A stretch of 64,000 nucleotides of DNA from Enterococcus larvae (GCF_017830045.1 NZ_JAEDXU010000014.1:1-64000); one strand, 5' to 3'; positions 38,780 through 47,507 are shown, counted from the first letter of the stretch. The notes: generated from the sequence alone by a model not told the origin. Program-made: numbers and translations.

Positions 38780-38820
38780 AATAAACCTCCACCAGTCAGA
38801 TTAGTGGAGGTTTATTTTTT
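38780..38820. terminator. Bidirectional terminator after the amylase gene
   Basis: AATAAACCTCCAC / GTGGAGGTTTATT stem with A and T tracts, between convergent genes. Confidence 0.9.
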
Positions 38821-38832
38821 AGAATACACTCT

Positions 38833-39873
38833 CTAAAAAAGAGTCTCTAGTTCAGTTAAGAGTGCTTGTTCTTTTTTATAGAGTTTTTGGATTGTCTGGG
38901 ACATTTCAGGAAGCAGTTTACGATCAGCGGTTTCGTGCAGCCTCCACATATCATCGGAAAGCTCATCCCAAAAAGCAGCAAGCTCCATGAAGGCTGTACC
39001 AATGGTTTCCAGCCTGTGTTCTTCAAGAATCGGTGCGGCTTCAATCAAGAAACGACCAAACAAGCTGCGAAAAATACCGCCTCCGGTTCCTCCATCTTTG
39101 TTGATTTGGAAGTAATTCGTCGCTCCAGCTGTTCGCAGTTTGTCATCATCAAAGTTTTTCCAACTGATGACTTGCTTCGAAAATTTTTCAATTCCTTGAA
39201 TGCCTTTCAATTTTGCCTCAGGATACAGCATTTTTTTAAGAGTGTGTGTAATGGCAGTCATAAGACATTCTTTTTTAGGTGATTGATAGCTTGAGAAATC
39301 AAAGCGGATACTTTTATTGTTAGCTGGAAAAGGGCGATGCTTACTTCCTCTGGCAAGGGCTAAATCATCGTATGAGATCAAATGATAGTCCTGCTGGCTC
39401 GGTCCGTTTGGCATTCGGATCGGATAATCAGAATTATCTCGATCGCTGAGATAGAAGACTTTCTCTGTGTCATCAAAGCCATAGATGATAACAGCATGGC
39501 CGCCGAAATGAGTATCTTTGTCTAATGCAAAATAAGGTAGAAAAGCCATATCCGTGTAGATAAGGAGCGGTTGATTCTCAGTGATACTTTTCTGAGCGTT
39601 AAGGAGGGCTTGTTCGTTACTTTTTGGTTTTTGGATCGTCAGCTTGATGCCTAAATTAGCTGCTAAGTTCTTTTCAAAATCGAGGATTTTTGATCGCCCT
39701 GAAACCATTGGCGAATGTCGTAAATTGATATAGGTAAAATCTAAACCTTCCCCTAATCCAAAGAGCATTGCTTCAGAAAGGGGATGCCCGTGATAAGTGA
39801 AAAGCTGCTTTAATGCATGGGTAATACAATGCTGTCCGCCGGTCGGCGTAAAATCAGTTATGATATGCTTCAT
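38833..39873 (-). CDS. BtrH N-terminal domain / DUF4872-family protein
   Basis: The 346 residues match the architecture of a BtrH_N domain (about 1-135) followed by DUF4872 (about 150-320). A cysteine-peptidase-like catalytic set is visible: GGQHCITHALKQLF (Cys), FGGHAVIIYGF (His) and LSDRDN (Asp). BtrH itself transfers an acyl-amino group in butirosin biosynthesis, so members may be acyltransferases or amidases. No biosynthetic cluster is present here, so the substrate is unknown. I choose ATG 39873, 8 bases after GGAGG; an upstream start would add seven residues. It is transcribed alone towards the amylase terminator. Confidence 0.75.
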   Translation of the reverse strand: MKHIITDFTPTGGQHCITHALKQLFTYHGHPLSEAMLFGLGEGLDFTYINLRHSPMVSGRSKILDFEKNLAANLGIKLTIQKPKSNEQALLNAQKSITENQPLLIYTDMAFLPYFALDKDTHFGGHAVIIYGFDDTEKVFYLSDRDNSDYPIRMPNGPSQQDYHLISYDDLALARGSKHRPFPANNKSIRFDFSSYQSPKKECLMTAITHTLKKMLYPEAKLKGIQGIEKFSKQVISWKNFDDDKLRTAGATNYFQINKDGGTGGGIFRSLFGRFLIEAAPILEEHRLETIGTAFMELAAFWDELSDDMWRLHETADRKLLPEMSQTIQKLYKKEQALLTELETLF

Positions 39874-39894
39874 TATGAGGACCTCCATAGTCAT

Positions 39895-40283
39895 TGATTG
39901 ATACAGATAGCTGTTCTGTAAGTTCAGTATAAACTCGTTCCTAAGGAGAGAGTCAATGGGAGAAAAGGAATTTATATCTTCAATTTTGAAATGAAAAACA
40001 CTAATCTATGTGCATTTGACCAATCGGCTTATTTAGAAAGTTGTTTTTTTTAACTATTCTTTGCTTGCGCCATATCTTTTGATTGGCTTCAATTATCAGT
40101 TATAGGAGAAGATATATATATGCCAACATCGTTCACTTTTTTACCAAAGCGGAATCTTAAGAATCCAATAAAAAAATGATAACTTTGACATAGAGACTAT
40201 TTTTGCCTACTTCGACATTGTAAAATATATTGAGGAACATTTTGCTTATTCCTACTATGAAAATGTTGAAAAGGAGAATTGGT
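39895..40283 (+). other. Intergenic region upstream of pbp5
   Basis: A 389-base AT-rich stretch between the divergent BtrH-like gene and pbp5. TTGACA (40185-40190) is a good -35 but the matching -10 is poor (TACTTC); TAAAAT (40221-40226) is a better -10 with a weak -35. No repeat or RNA was recognised. Promoter strength here is of interest because pbp5 level sets beta-lactam tolerance in enterococci. Confidence 0.4.
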
Positions 40284-42311
40284 ATGGGGAAACAAGGAAA
40301 TAAAAAGATCATTGTTGGACTAGCAGCAGCTGGTATAATTATTTGTTCAATAGCAGGCTATTTCATTGTAAAAAGTCAAAACGAGAAAAAGAAAGTTGAA
40401 AACACAGTTAGTAAGTACACGGACTCGTTAACAAAACAAGAATTTTCAACATACAATAATCTGTTTTCAGAAGAGTCATTTACTAAATATGACACAACAA
40501 GGGATGAAGTAGTTCAAAGATATGAAACCATTTTTGCAGGCATCGGGGTAAAAAATATAAAGGTAGAAGATGTAGCAACAAAACCCAAAGATGATTATTA
40601 CGAAATTTCCTATAATTTAAAGCTGGATACGGAGTTTGGCGAAATCATTACTGAAAAATATACTGTTGATATGAAAAAAGCCGATGAAACCTATTCATTT
40701 ACTTGGACACCGGCGTTGATTTTTCCAGGCATGAGTGCTGATGATACGATCAAGGTATCCACTGACGAAGCAGCCCGTGGTGAAATAATGGATAGAAACG
40801 GAATAAAAATTGCAGAGAATTATGATTATCAGCAAGTAGGAATAACTCCGGGGCAGCTTGGAGAAGGAGCTGATAAAGAGCAAAATATACAGGCAATCAG
40901 CGACAAATTTGGTGTTTCCACTGACAATATAAACGAAAAGCTGAGTCAAGCTTGGGTACAGGATGATCTGTTTGTACCTATCAAGACATTAGAAAATTCA
41001 TTGAGTGTTATGGAAATAGCAGCACTCCCTAGCGGTGCAGCCATCGGCAATACAAATCAAAGGCACTATCCTTATGGAGAAGCGACAGCTCATTTGTTAG
41101 GTTATGTTGGAAAGGTCAGCGCAGAAGACATTGAAAAAAATCCGGAGCTATCTGAAAATGATTCGATTGGAAAATCCGGATTGGAAGCAGCTTTTGATGA
41201 AAAATTGAGAGGGAAACGTGGTGTCAGCATTGATATTGTTGATGAGAAAGGTCAACCGCAAAAAACACTTTTAAAGATTGAAAAAGTAGAACCCACCAAT
41301 ATCACATTGACTATAGATAGCGAAGCACAGAAAATTGCTTATGACTCATTAGGTGGAAAGCCTTCAACAGCAGTTATATCAAGTCCTAAAACGGGAGAGC
41401 TACTGGTTGCTACAGGTGCGCCTTCATATAACCCAAACAAGATGGTACTGGGGATTTCTGAAGAGGAATACAAGGTCTACGCAGAGGATACGAATTTACC
41501 GTTCATGTCACGTTTCGCCAATCGTTATGCCCCTGGCTCAACCTTTAAGACTATCACGGCAGCGATCGGACTCGATTCCGGTCATATCACTACAACAGAA
41601 GAACGAAGTATTGATGGGCTGAAATGGCAAAAGGATGATAGTTGGGGCGGCTTTTGGACAACTCGGGTAAAAGAAACACCGGTGGTTGATCTAAAAAAGG
41701 CACTGGTTTATTCAGATAATATTTTCTTTGCACAAAAGAGCTTGGAAATGGGAGAAGATGTTTTCCGAAGCGGGTTGAACAAGTTCATCTTTGGAGAAGA
41801 ATTGGATTTGCCGATCTATATTGAACCGGCAAGTATTTCTAATGAAGAGACGTTCCACTCGGACATTCTTTTGGCTGACACGGCATATGGACAAGGTGAG
41901 TTGATGATCTCGCCAATTGCTCAATTGACGATGTATAGCGTATTCATGAATGATGGGGCGCTTGTTTACCCTCAGATAGTTAAGGACCAAGAGGTGAAAA
42001 CGAAAGCTGATGTTGTTGGAGCTGAATCTGCAAATATTGTGTTGAACGATTTGATCGATAGTGTTGCCTCACCGGAAGGATATGTTTATAACTTATATAA
42101 TCCTGATTTTGCATTAGCTGCTAAAACAGGAACAGCTGAGATAAAGGAAAAACAGGACACTTTGGGAACAGAGAACAGCTTCTTACTATTTTTTGACGTG
42201 AACAATCGCAACTTCATGGGATTGATCATGTCTGAAAATTCAAGAGAAAACGGAACTGCGACGGAAAAAGCGAGTGCGGTGGTTCAATATTTAGAAGCAC
42301 ATTATCAATAG
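40284..42311 (+). CDS. pbp5: Class B3 low-affinity penicillin-binding protein (PBP5/PBP4 of enterococci)
   Basis: This is a monofunctional transpeptidase of the MecA/PBP5 type that keeps cross-linking the wall when other PBPs are inhibited, the basis of intrinsic cephalosporin tolerance in enterococci. The 675 residues comprise a short N-terminus, a membrane anchor (about 8-30), the NTF2-like MecA_N domain (about 33-150), a PBP dimerisation domain and the transpeptidase domain. Active-site motifs are STFK (Ser about 419, in APGSTFK), SDN (YSDNIFF) and KTGT (AAKTGTAEI). ATG 40284 follows AAGGAG by 7 bases; an upstream in-frame start adds 18 residues lacking conservation. No psr or ftsW gene is adjacent. 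Confidence 0.95.
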   Translation: MGKQGNKKIIVGLAAAGIIICSIAGYFIVKSQNEKKKVENTVSKYTDSLTKQEFSTYNNLFSEESFTKYDTTRDEVVQRYETIFAGIGVKNIKVEDVATKPKDDYYEISYNLKLDTEFGEIITEKYTVDMKKADETYSFTWTPALIFPGMSADDTIKVSTDEAARGEIMDRNGIKIAENYDYQQVGITPGQLGEGADKEQNIQAISDKFGVSTDNINEKLSQAWVQDDLFVPIKTLENSLSVMEIAALPSGAAIGNTNQRHYPYGEATAHLLGYVGKVSAEDIEKNPELSENDSIGKSGLEAAFDEKLRGKRGVSIDIVDEKGQPQKTLLKIEKVEPTNITLTIDSEAQKIAYDSLGGKPSTAVISSPKTGELLVATGAPSYNPNKMVLGISEEEYKVYAEDTNLPFMSRFANRYAPGSTFKTITAAIGLDSGHITTTEERSIDGLKWQKDDSWGGFWTTRVKETPVVDLKKALVYSDNIFFAQKSLEMGEDVFRSGLNKFIFGEELDLPIYIEPASISNEETFHSDILLADTAYGQGELMISPIAQLTMYSVFMNDGALVYPQIVKDQEVKTKADVVGAESANIVLNDLIDSVASPEGYVYNLYNPDFALAAKTGTAEIKEKQDTLGTENSFLLFFDVNNRNFMGLIMSENSRENGTATEKASAVVQYLEAHYQ

Positions 42312-42350
42312 TAATATAGAATTGAAATGTTTTTGACAAATATTGTTTAA

Positions 42351-42386
42351 GAGTTGAGCATAGAATGTCTCAACTCCTCTTTTTTA
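42351..42386 (+). terminator. pbp5 terminator
   Basis: GAGTTGAG / CTCAACTC stem followed by CTCTTTTTT. Confidence 0.85.
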
Positions 42387-42472
42387 TTGGAGGAGCAGGC
42401 TTTAGAGCTGCTCTAACCCAAATGTGATGGCAGTTTTCTCAGAAATCTCTATGAAAAAATCCATTTTTTCAA

Positions 42473-42525
42473 TTGACTTATATATCTGTACTGGTACAAT
42501 GTATGTTAAATGATAATTGTTATAT
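42473..42525 (+). promoter_or_regulatory. Orphan promoter with operator-like dyad and Fur-box-like sequence
   Basis: TTGACT (42473-42478), a 16-bp spacer and an extended -10 TGGTACAAT (42492-42500) form a strong promoter. A TGTAC-TG-GTACA dyad (42487-42498) overlaps the -10. TGATAATTGTTATAT (42511-42525) resembles a Fur box at 12 of 15 positions. No known gene follows directly; a micro-ORF does. Confidence 0.6.
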
Positions 42526-42540
42526 AAAAGGGGAGCTTCT

Positions 42541-42597
42541 ATGGTCGGTATCAAAGTATGGAGTTTCAAAATATTTTTGGTGTCAAGTGAACAATGA
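42541..42597 (+). CDS. Micro-ORF, 18-residue hydrophobic peptide
   Basis: ATG 42541 is 5 bases after AAGGGGAG and about 34 bases after the predicted transcript start of the orphan promoter. It encodes MVGIKVWSFKIFLVSSEQ. The peptide has a hydrophobic core flanked by charges and no database family I recognise. The stretch IFLVSS recalls short hydrophobic signalling peptides such as cAM373 (AIFILAS), but this is only a visual likeness. A GTTAAGG / CCTTAAC hairpin (42605-42629) follows, without a T run. Confidence 0.45.
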   Translation: MVGIKVWSFKIFLVSSEQ

Positions 42598-43127
42598 AAG
42601 CACTGTTAAGGAGAAGTAACTGCCTTAACCTAATTGTTCATGAATAAAAAAGAAAGAAGTATGATCAGTTGAAATGACTATTGAGTATTTGTTTGATAAA
42701 AAAGCAAGGAAAAATAATTTGGAGAATAGCGGAAAATAAATAGAAGTTAGACGTTTTTTTATTTTACCCTATTTTTCGCTTATATAGATCCTATAGAGGA
42801 TTCTGCGCACGAAGAATTGCTCTTTGTTAAAGGGAGCAAAATGAATGTTCACTTCTGTAATAGTGTTTGTATATCTGAATCCTATTGAATGTCGCGTTGC
42901 ATGAGATGTTTTTTTGATTGTTGCGTAAACAAAGGAAAGCGTTTAATTAACGGAAGTTATGTGCATGGTAAAATAAAAAATCTATCTGAATCTTGTTGAA
43001 TAATCAACAAATAAAGAGCGACCTTTGTTGTAACATGTATAGCAAAGGAGTAAGAATCAGCTGTTATTTATTTAATAAGATTCATCTATTTATTGACTGC
43101 TGTTAGATGATAAGGAGAGATTTTTGA
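42598..43127 (+). other. Gene-free region upstream of the OFA-family transporter
   Basis: It holds a single repeat end TATATAGATCCTATAGAG (42781-42798), related to the AGGATTTATAT family; two copies of TATCTGAATCYTRTTGAAT (42872-42890 and 42983-43001); a cre-like site; and an extended -10. No protein gene longer than about 20 codons with a ribosome binding site was seen. Confidence 0.5.
42934..42974 (+). promoter_or_regulatory. OFA transporter promoter with cre-like site
   Basis: GGAAAGCGTTTAAT (42934-42947) matches cre at 12 of 14 positions. An extended -10, TGGTAAAAT (42966-42974), follows, giving a start near 42981. The -10 and cre arrangement resembles that of the glycogen operon. A pair of 19-base direct repeats flanks this promoter. 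Confidence 0.55.
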
Positions 43128-44354
43128 GTGAGTAAAGTGAAAAACCGGTGGCTAATTGCGCTGGCAGGCGTATCTGTGCATTTGTCTATAGGTTCTGCCT
43201 ATGCTTGGAGCATTTATACCAAGCCGATCAATGAATTGACAGGATGGTCACAGACATCTATTTCATTTGCTTTCAGTATAGCCATTTTTTGTTTGGGTAT
43301 ATCGGCTGCATTTATGGGGAAATTTGTGGAACATTATGGTCCTAAAACGACAGGGACAGTGGCTTCCATATTCTTTGGAGCTGGGATTGCATTGACAGGT
43401 GTAGCGATCCAAGTTCAATCCTTGCCATTACTGTATGTGACATATGGTCTTATCGGAGGAATTGGGCTAGGTTCGGGGTATGTGACACCAGTATCAACAA
43501 TGATTCGCTGGTTTCCTGATAAAAGAGGTCTGGCAACTGGATTGGCGATCATGGGCTTTGGTTTTGCCTCATTGATCACGAGTCCAATTGCTCAGTTTCT
43601 GATGGGAAAAGTAGGGATTTCCAATACATTTTACGTATTAGGTGCTATGTATTTCTGTGTGATGTTTCTTGCATCCCGCTATCTTGAGAAACCACCAGTT
43701 GGATGGAAACCAGAAGGAATGGTTGAAGAACAGAAACCGTTTGACGGTCAGAAAATTGAGGCTTCAGAAGGACTTACTGCAAACGAAGCGATTCGCACAC
43801 AGAAATTCTGGATGCTATGGATCATGCTGTTTTTGAATATTACATGCGGTATTGGGATTGTATCGGCTGCTTCACCAATGGCACAGGAGATGACAGGCAT
43901 GTCAGATCAAATGGCCGCGGCTATGGTTGGGATCATGGGGATTTTTAATGGCTTGGGACGTTTGTTCTGGGCAACAATCTCTGATAAATTCGGCAGGCCA
44001 AAGGTGTATTCAACAATTTTCGTTGTTAACGCATTGGCATTGACAGCCTTATACTTTTCTAGTTCAGCCATTTTCTTTGCTGCATTGGTTTGTATCATCA
44101 TGACCTGTTATGGTGCAGGCTTCTCGATTATTCCAGCATACATTGGCGATGTTTTCGGAATGAAAGAGGTTGGTGCGATCCATGGGTATATATTGACTGC
44201 TTGGGCGGCTGCCGGAGTGGTAGGTCCAGTCTTATTGTCTACAGTAAAACAAATGACAGATGGGTATACAACCACACTGCTTATTTTTATTGTACTATCA
44301 GGGATTGCCTTCACGGTATCGTTGATCATGCGCAGAAAATTGAATCAAAAATAG
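43128..44354 (+). CDS. OFA-family MFS transporter (oxalate/formate antiporter family)
   Basis: The 408-residue protein has twelve hydrophobic segments and the MFS signature region. OFA hallmarks include LIALAGVSVHLSIGSAYAW at the N-terminus, GLIGGIGLGSGYVTPVSTMIRWFPDKRGLATG and NGLGRLFWATISDKFGR. Members move small carboxylates; E. coli YhjX of this family is induced by pyruvate. Substrate here is unknown. Start is GTG 43128 with AAGGAGAG upstream. It is monocistronic, with a terminator, and probably under catabolite control. Confidence 0.9.
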   Translation: MSKVKNRWLIALAGVSVHLSIGSAYAWSIYTKPINELTGWSQTSISFAFSIAIFCLGISAAFMGKFVEHYGPKTTGTVASIFFGAGIALTGVAIQVQSLPLLYVTYGLIGGIGLGSGYVTPVSTMIRWFPDKRGLATGLAIMGFGFASLITSPIAQFLMGKVGISNTFYVLGAMYFCVMFLASRYLEKPPVGWKPEGMVEEQKPFDGQKIEASEGLTANEAIRTQKFWMLWIMLFLNITCGIGIVSAASPMAQEMTGMSDQMAAAMVGIMGIFNGLGRLFWATISDKFGRPKVYSTIFVVNALALTALYFSSSAIFFAALVCIIMTCYGAGFSIIPAYIGDVFGMKEVGAIHGYILTAWAAAGVVGPVLLSTVKQMTDGYTTTLLIFIVLSGIAFTVSLIMRRKLNQK

Positions 44355-44360
44355 AAAATC

Positions 44361-44397
44361 GGAGAGCAAATCCAACTGGATTGCTCTCTGTTTTTTG
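44361..44397 (+). terminator. Terminator of the OFA transporter gene
   Basis: GAGAGCAAATCCA / TGGATTGCTCTC stem, then GTTTTTTG. Confidence 0.9.
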
Positions 44398-44484
44398 TTT
44401 ATTTGAATCAGTCTGTTTGGAAATGAAGCCTCAGCTTTTTATGGAAAAGCGCTGCTTTTAAAAGGATTTTCCTGTAAGTACAAT

Positions 44485-45354
44485 TTATTCCTTTTTAGAT
44501 AATAATTGCAAAAAAGCTTTGGAAGCATTAGAAAAAATTTGATTTTTCTTCCATATAATATTGATATTCGCTGTTAATGGAGGTGCGAAAGGAACAAATA
44601 CTAAATTTGTATTTGCTGTGGGGATGATACCGTCAATACAAAGAGCACTAGCAACATTTTGCTTAACGAGCAACGAGGCATTGTAAAGCAGATTATAAGT
44701 GCCGATAATTGTTAAATGTTCGATATTTTCTCCAAACCATTCTGCAAGTTGATTATCAACGGATGATTGACTGGAAATGAGCAAGGGAATATCAACAATA
44801 TCCTCAGGAGCAATCGTCTTTTTTTCAGCTAAGGGGTGGCTGTTGTTGATCAATACGCCCCAGTGATCGGCTAAAGGAAGACGAAGATATTCATACTTCT
44901 GTTTTTCAACAGGATCGATGACTAGCCCGAAATCAAGCAATCCTTGATCGATTTTATCCAATACATCGTCTGCATTGCCGCTATAAAGCTTGAGCTTTAT
45001 ATCTGAATACTTTTCTCTGAGTTCGTGTAAAAGAATTGCAACAAATTCAAATGCCTGTGTCTCTCCGCCGCCGATACTGATTTCCCCGCTGATTACCTCT
45101 TCCGACATCAGATTTGCCGTTGTTGAGTCAACTAAGGATAAAATCTCTTTTCCTTTATTAGCTAAATAGATTCCTTCTTCGGTCAATGTAATGGTCCGAT
45201 TCCCTCTTGTAAATAGAGTAACTCCTAATTCTTCCTCTAGCTCTTTCAATTGTTTTGAAAGGGTTGGTTGAGAAAGGTGAAGCGCTTCTGCCGCCTTACT
45301 GATAGTCTTTTCTCTAACAACCGTCAAAAAATAATTTAACACTCGTAATTCCAA
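44485..45354 (-). CDS. LysR-family transcriptional regulator
   Basis: The 289-residue protein has an N-terminal LysR helix-turn-helix (YFLTVVREKTISKAAEALH ... LSQPTLSKQLKELEEELG) and a substrate-binding-like effector domain. The start is TTG 45354: an in-frame TGA is directly upstream, AAGGTG is correctly spaced, and the first residues align with the family. It is divergent from an acetyltransferase-lipoprotein-SDR group, which it probably controls. Direct repeats ATAAGTATT 13 bases apart (45387-45408) lie between them. Effector unknown. Confidence 0.92.
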   Translation of the reverse strand: MELRVLNYFLTVVREKTISKAAEALHLSQPTLSKQLKELEEELGVTLFTRGNRTITLTEEGIYLANKGKEILSLVDSTTANLMSEEVISGEISIGGGETQAFEFVAILLHELREKYSDIKLKLYSGNADDVLDKIDQGLLDFGLVIDPVEKQKYEYLRLPLADHWGVLINNSHPLAEKKTIAPEDIVDIPLLISSQSSVDNQLAEWFGENIEHLTIIGTYNLLYNASLLVKQNVASALCIDGIIPTANTNLVFVPFAPPLTANINIIWKKNQIFSNASKAFLQLLSKKE

Positions 45355-45386
45355 TCAATACACCTTCCTATAGAAAAAAGTTATGG

Positions 45387-45436
45387 ATAAGTATTCTGTA
45401 TAAGTATTAGTCAAGTATAACGGAATTACGTACAAT
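45387..45436 (+). promoter_or_regulatory. Promoter and direct repeats upstream of the acetyltransferase gene
   Basis: ATAAGTATT occurs at about 45387 and 45400. TAGTCA (45408-45413), a 17-bp spacer and TACAAT (45431-45436) form a promoter 35 bases before the gene. The repeats are in a suitable place for LysR activation. Confidence 0.5.
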
Positions 45437-45470
45437 AAAGCTAGTAAAAAAAGAATTAGGAGGAAGAGAT

Positions 45471-46040
45471 ATGGCGGGTTTTAGCTTGCAAAAAAGATTA
45501 CTTGATCAGGATATACTACCAGACTCAGCATTAAACAAAGAAATTCATCTCGTGAAGAAGAACAATGAGCGTCTATTAGCGGAGATAAATACTCAATACC
45601 GCACAAACGAAGAGCTGTTGTTTTATCTTGAAAAAATTATTGGTAAAACGATTGATGCCTCCACGACTGTGTCACAGCCTTTCTATAGCGATTTTGGCAG
45701 ACATATCACGTTAGGAAAGGATGTTTTCATTAACAAGAACGTTATGTTTGTTGACTTGGGAGGAATCACGATCGAAGATCACGTGCTGATTGGTCCTGAT
45801 GCCAGACTGATCACAGTCAATCATTTAACTGATCCTGAGAAGAGACGTGGGCTTAGAGTTGCCCCTATATTGGTTAAAAGAAACGCTTGGATTGGTGCGA
45901 ATGCAACGATCTTACAAGGAATAACGATTGGAGAAAATGCAATTGTTGCAGCTGATTCCACTGTAACAAGAGATGTCCCAGCTAACGTGATTGTTGCTGG
46001 TAGTCCGGCAAAAAAAATTCGAAAAATCGATCAAAAATAG
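45471..46040 (+). CDS. Hexapeptide-repeat O-acetyltransferase (maltose/galactoside acetyltransferase type)
   Basis: The 189-residue enzyme resembles LacA/Maa transferases, which acetylate a sugar hydroxyl from acetyl-CoA. It has a helical N-terminus (1-70), then left-handed beta-helix hexapeptide repeats: ITIEDHVLIGPDARLITVNH (catalytic His), ILVKRNAWIGANATILQGITIGENAIVAADSTV in sequence, and VIVAGSPAKKI at the end. It is first in the group divergent from LysR. AGGAGGAAGAG precedes the ATG. Substrate unknown. Confidence 0.9.
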   Translation: MAGFSLQKRLLDQDILPDSALNKEIHLVKKNNERLLAEINTQYRTNEELLFYLEKIIGKTIDASTTVSQPFYSDFGRHITLGKDVFINKNVMFVDLGGITIEDHVLIGPDARLITVNHLTDPEKRRGLRVAPILVKRNAWIGANATILQGITIGENAIVAADSTVTRDVPANVIVAGSPAKKIRKIDQK

Positions 46041-46094
46041 GGGATGAGAATAGCGAATGATAAAGTATTCTAAGAATGAAAAGGATGGAGGTTA

Positions 46095-46607
46095 ATGAAT
46101 AGAAGCTGGTCGCTTTTCGTTCTAATTTCTCTGAGTAGTCTATACTTTTCCGCGTGTTCATCAAGGGCGTTCGAAGATACTGCTGCTTCTAACTCTCTGA
46201 AATATTCGGACAATCAAATGATCACCCAAGAAACAAGTGATGAAGCTCGTGGGGAGCAGGAAATGATTACTAGACAGTTAAGGATTGAGGAGCAACAGTT
46301 TCAGCTGGAGTTGGAATCAAACGAAGCGGTTGACGCTCTATTACAGGCATTGCCGATATCGGTTTCAATGACAGACCTCAATCAAAATGAAAAATATATG
46401 TATTTATCTGATTCCTTACCAATGGCACCTGAAAAAGTGGGGCGGATTGAAAAAGGAGATGTACTGTTATTTGGCTCAGACTGTTTCGTGATTTTTTATA
46501 AAGGCTTTGATACTGAGTATTCTTATACCCGAATAGGAAAAATCAAAGATGCGGATGCGTTGGAATTCCTTGAAAATACTGAGACAATAAAGATACATTT
46601 GGAATAG
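46095..46607 (+). CDS. Lipoprotein with cyclophilin-like fold domain
   Basis: The 170-residue protein has a signal peptide with lipobox (FSAC at about residues 18-21), so it is probably anchored to the outer face of the membrane. The C-terminal part (about 60-165) resembles the cyclophilin-like fold family (Cyclophil_like2): LLQALPISVSMTDLN, KYMYLSDSLP, KGDVLLFGSDCFVIFYK and YSYTRIGKI. Function in this family is unknown; members often sit with oxidoreductases under LysR control, as here. GGAGG is upstream. Confidence 0.75.
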   Translation: MNRSWSLFVLISLSSLYFSACSSRAFEDTAASNSLKYSDNQMITQETSDEARGEQEMITRQLRIEEQQFQLELESNEAVDALLQALPISVSMTDLNQNEKYMYLSDSLPMAPEKVGRIEKGDVLLFGSDCFVIFYKGFDTEYSYTRIGKIKDADALEFLENTETIKIHLE

Positions 46608-46642
46608 GTGACAACAATCAAAAAATCGAAGGAGAGAATCAA

Positions 46643-47389
46643 ATGGCAATTAAGAATAAAGTAGTTATTATTACAGGAGCTTCTTCAGGGATTGGCGAAG
46701 CGACAGCTAAACAATTAGCTGAAAAAGGAGCAAAGCTGGTACTGGCAGCCCGTCGAGAAGAAAAATTGATCAAAATAGTTGATGAGATCAATAATCAAGG
46801 TGGTAAAGCAGTATATAGAGCAACGGATGTGACAAAACGAGAAGACAATCAAAAATTGGTAGAGTTTGCGAAGGCAACCTATGGCAAAATTGACGTGATT
46901 TTTCTGAATGCCGGCATTATGCCGAATTCTCCATTATCTGCTTTAAAGGTAGATGAATGGGATCAAATGATCGATATAAATATCAAGGGTGTTCTAAATG
47001 GTATCGCTGCCGTACTACCTTCATTCATTGAGCAAAAATCGGGACATATAATCACTACCTCTTCTGTAGCTGGATTGAAAGCCTACCCTGGCGGAGCAGT
47101 CTATGGTGCTACCAAGTGGGCGGTACGTGATTTGATGGAAGTGCTGCGGATGGAATCTGCACAAGAGGGAACCAACATTCGGACAGCGACTATTTATCCG
47201 GCAGCGATCAATACAGAACTGCTGGATACAATCACAGATGAGCAAACAGCGAAAGGAATGACTGGATTATACGATCAATACGGAATTGCGCCGAATCGTA
47301 TTGCCAGCATTGTAGCTTATGCGATTGATCAGCCGGAAGATGTGAATGTCAATGAGTTCACTGTTGGTCCGACAACTCAACCGTGGTAA
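46643..47389 (+). CDS. Short-chain dehydrogenase/reductase (classical, NADP-type)
   Basis: The 248-residue cytoplasmic enzyme has the Rossmann cofactor motif TGASSGIGEATA, the AARREEK stretch typical of NADP preference, NAG (FLNAGIMPN), the catalytic Ser (TTSSVAG) and YxxxK (YGATKWAVRD). It resembles YdfG-type oxidoreductases of broad specificity. It lies 36 bases after the lipoprotein gene and probably ends the LysR-controlled group. AAGGAGAG precedes the ATG. Confidence 0.92.
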   Translation: MAIKNKVVIITGASSGIGEATAKQLAEKGAKLVLAARREEKLIKIVDEINNQGGKAVYRATDVTKREDNQKLVEFAKATYGKIDVIFLNAGIMPNSPLSALKVDEWDQMIDINIKGVLNGIAAVLPSFIEQKSGHIITTSSVAGLKAYPGGAVYGATKWAVRDLMEVLRMESAQEGTNIRTATIYPAAINTELLDTITDEQTAKGMTGLYDQYGIAPNRIASIVAYAIDQPEDVNVNEFTVGPTTQPW

Positions 47390-47441
47390 GTGATAGCTTG
47401 ATTACTAAATTATAAAAACTGCTGAGGCTCACTATTTTACT

Positions 47442-47493
47442 GAAAAACACCTATGAAATATCCCTAAGGGGTTCATTTCATAGGTGTTTTTTT
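47442..47493. terminator. Bidirectional terminator between the SDR gene and the AraC-family gene
   Basis: AAAACACCTATGAAAT / ATTTCATAGGTGTTTT stem with flanking A and T tracts and an inner CCC-TAAG-GGG element. Confidence 0.9.
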
Positions 47494-47507
47494 ATGACCA
47501 GCCCTTT

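Noticed and set aside
42641-42673. Second short frame MNKKERSMIS after the orphan micro-ORF
   Set aside because: No adequate ribosome binding site and no conserved feature.
44090-44461. Plus-strand frame overlapping the OFA transporter end
   Set aside because: Overlaps the conserved transporter and its terminator, with no ribosome site.
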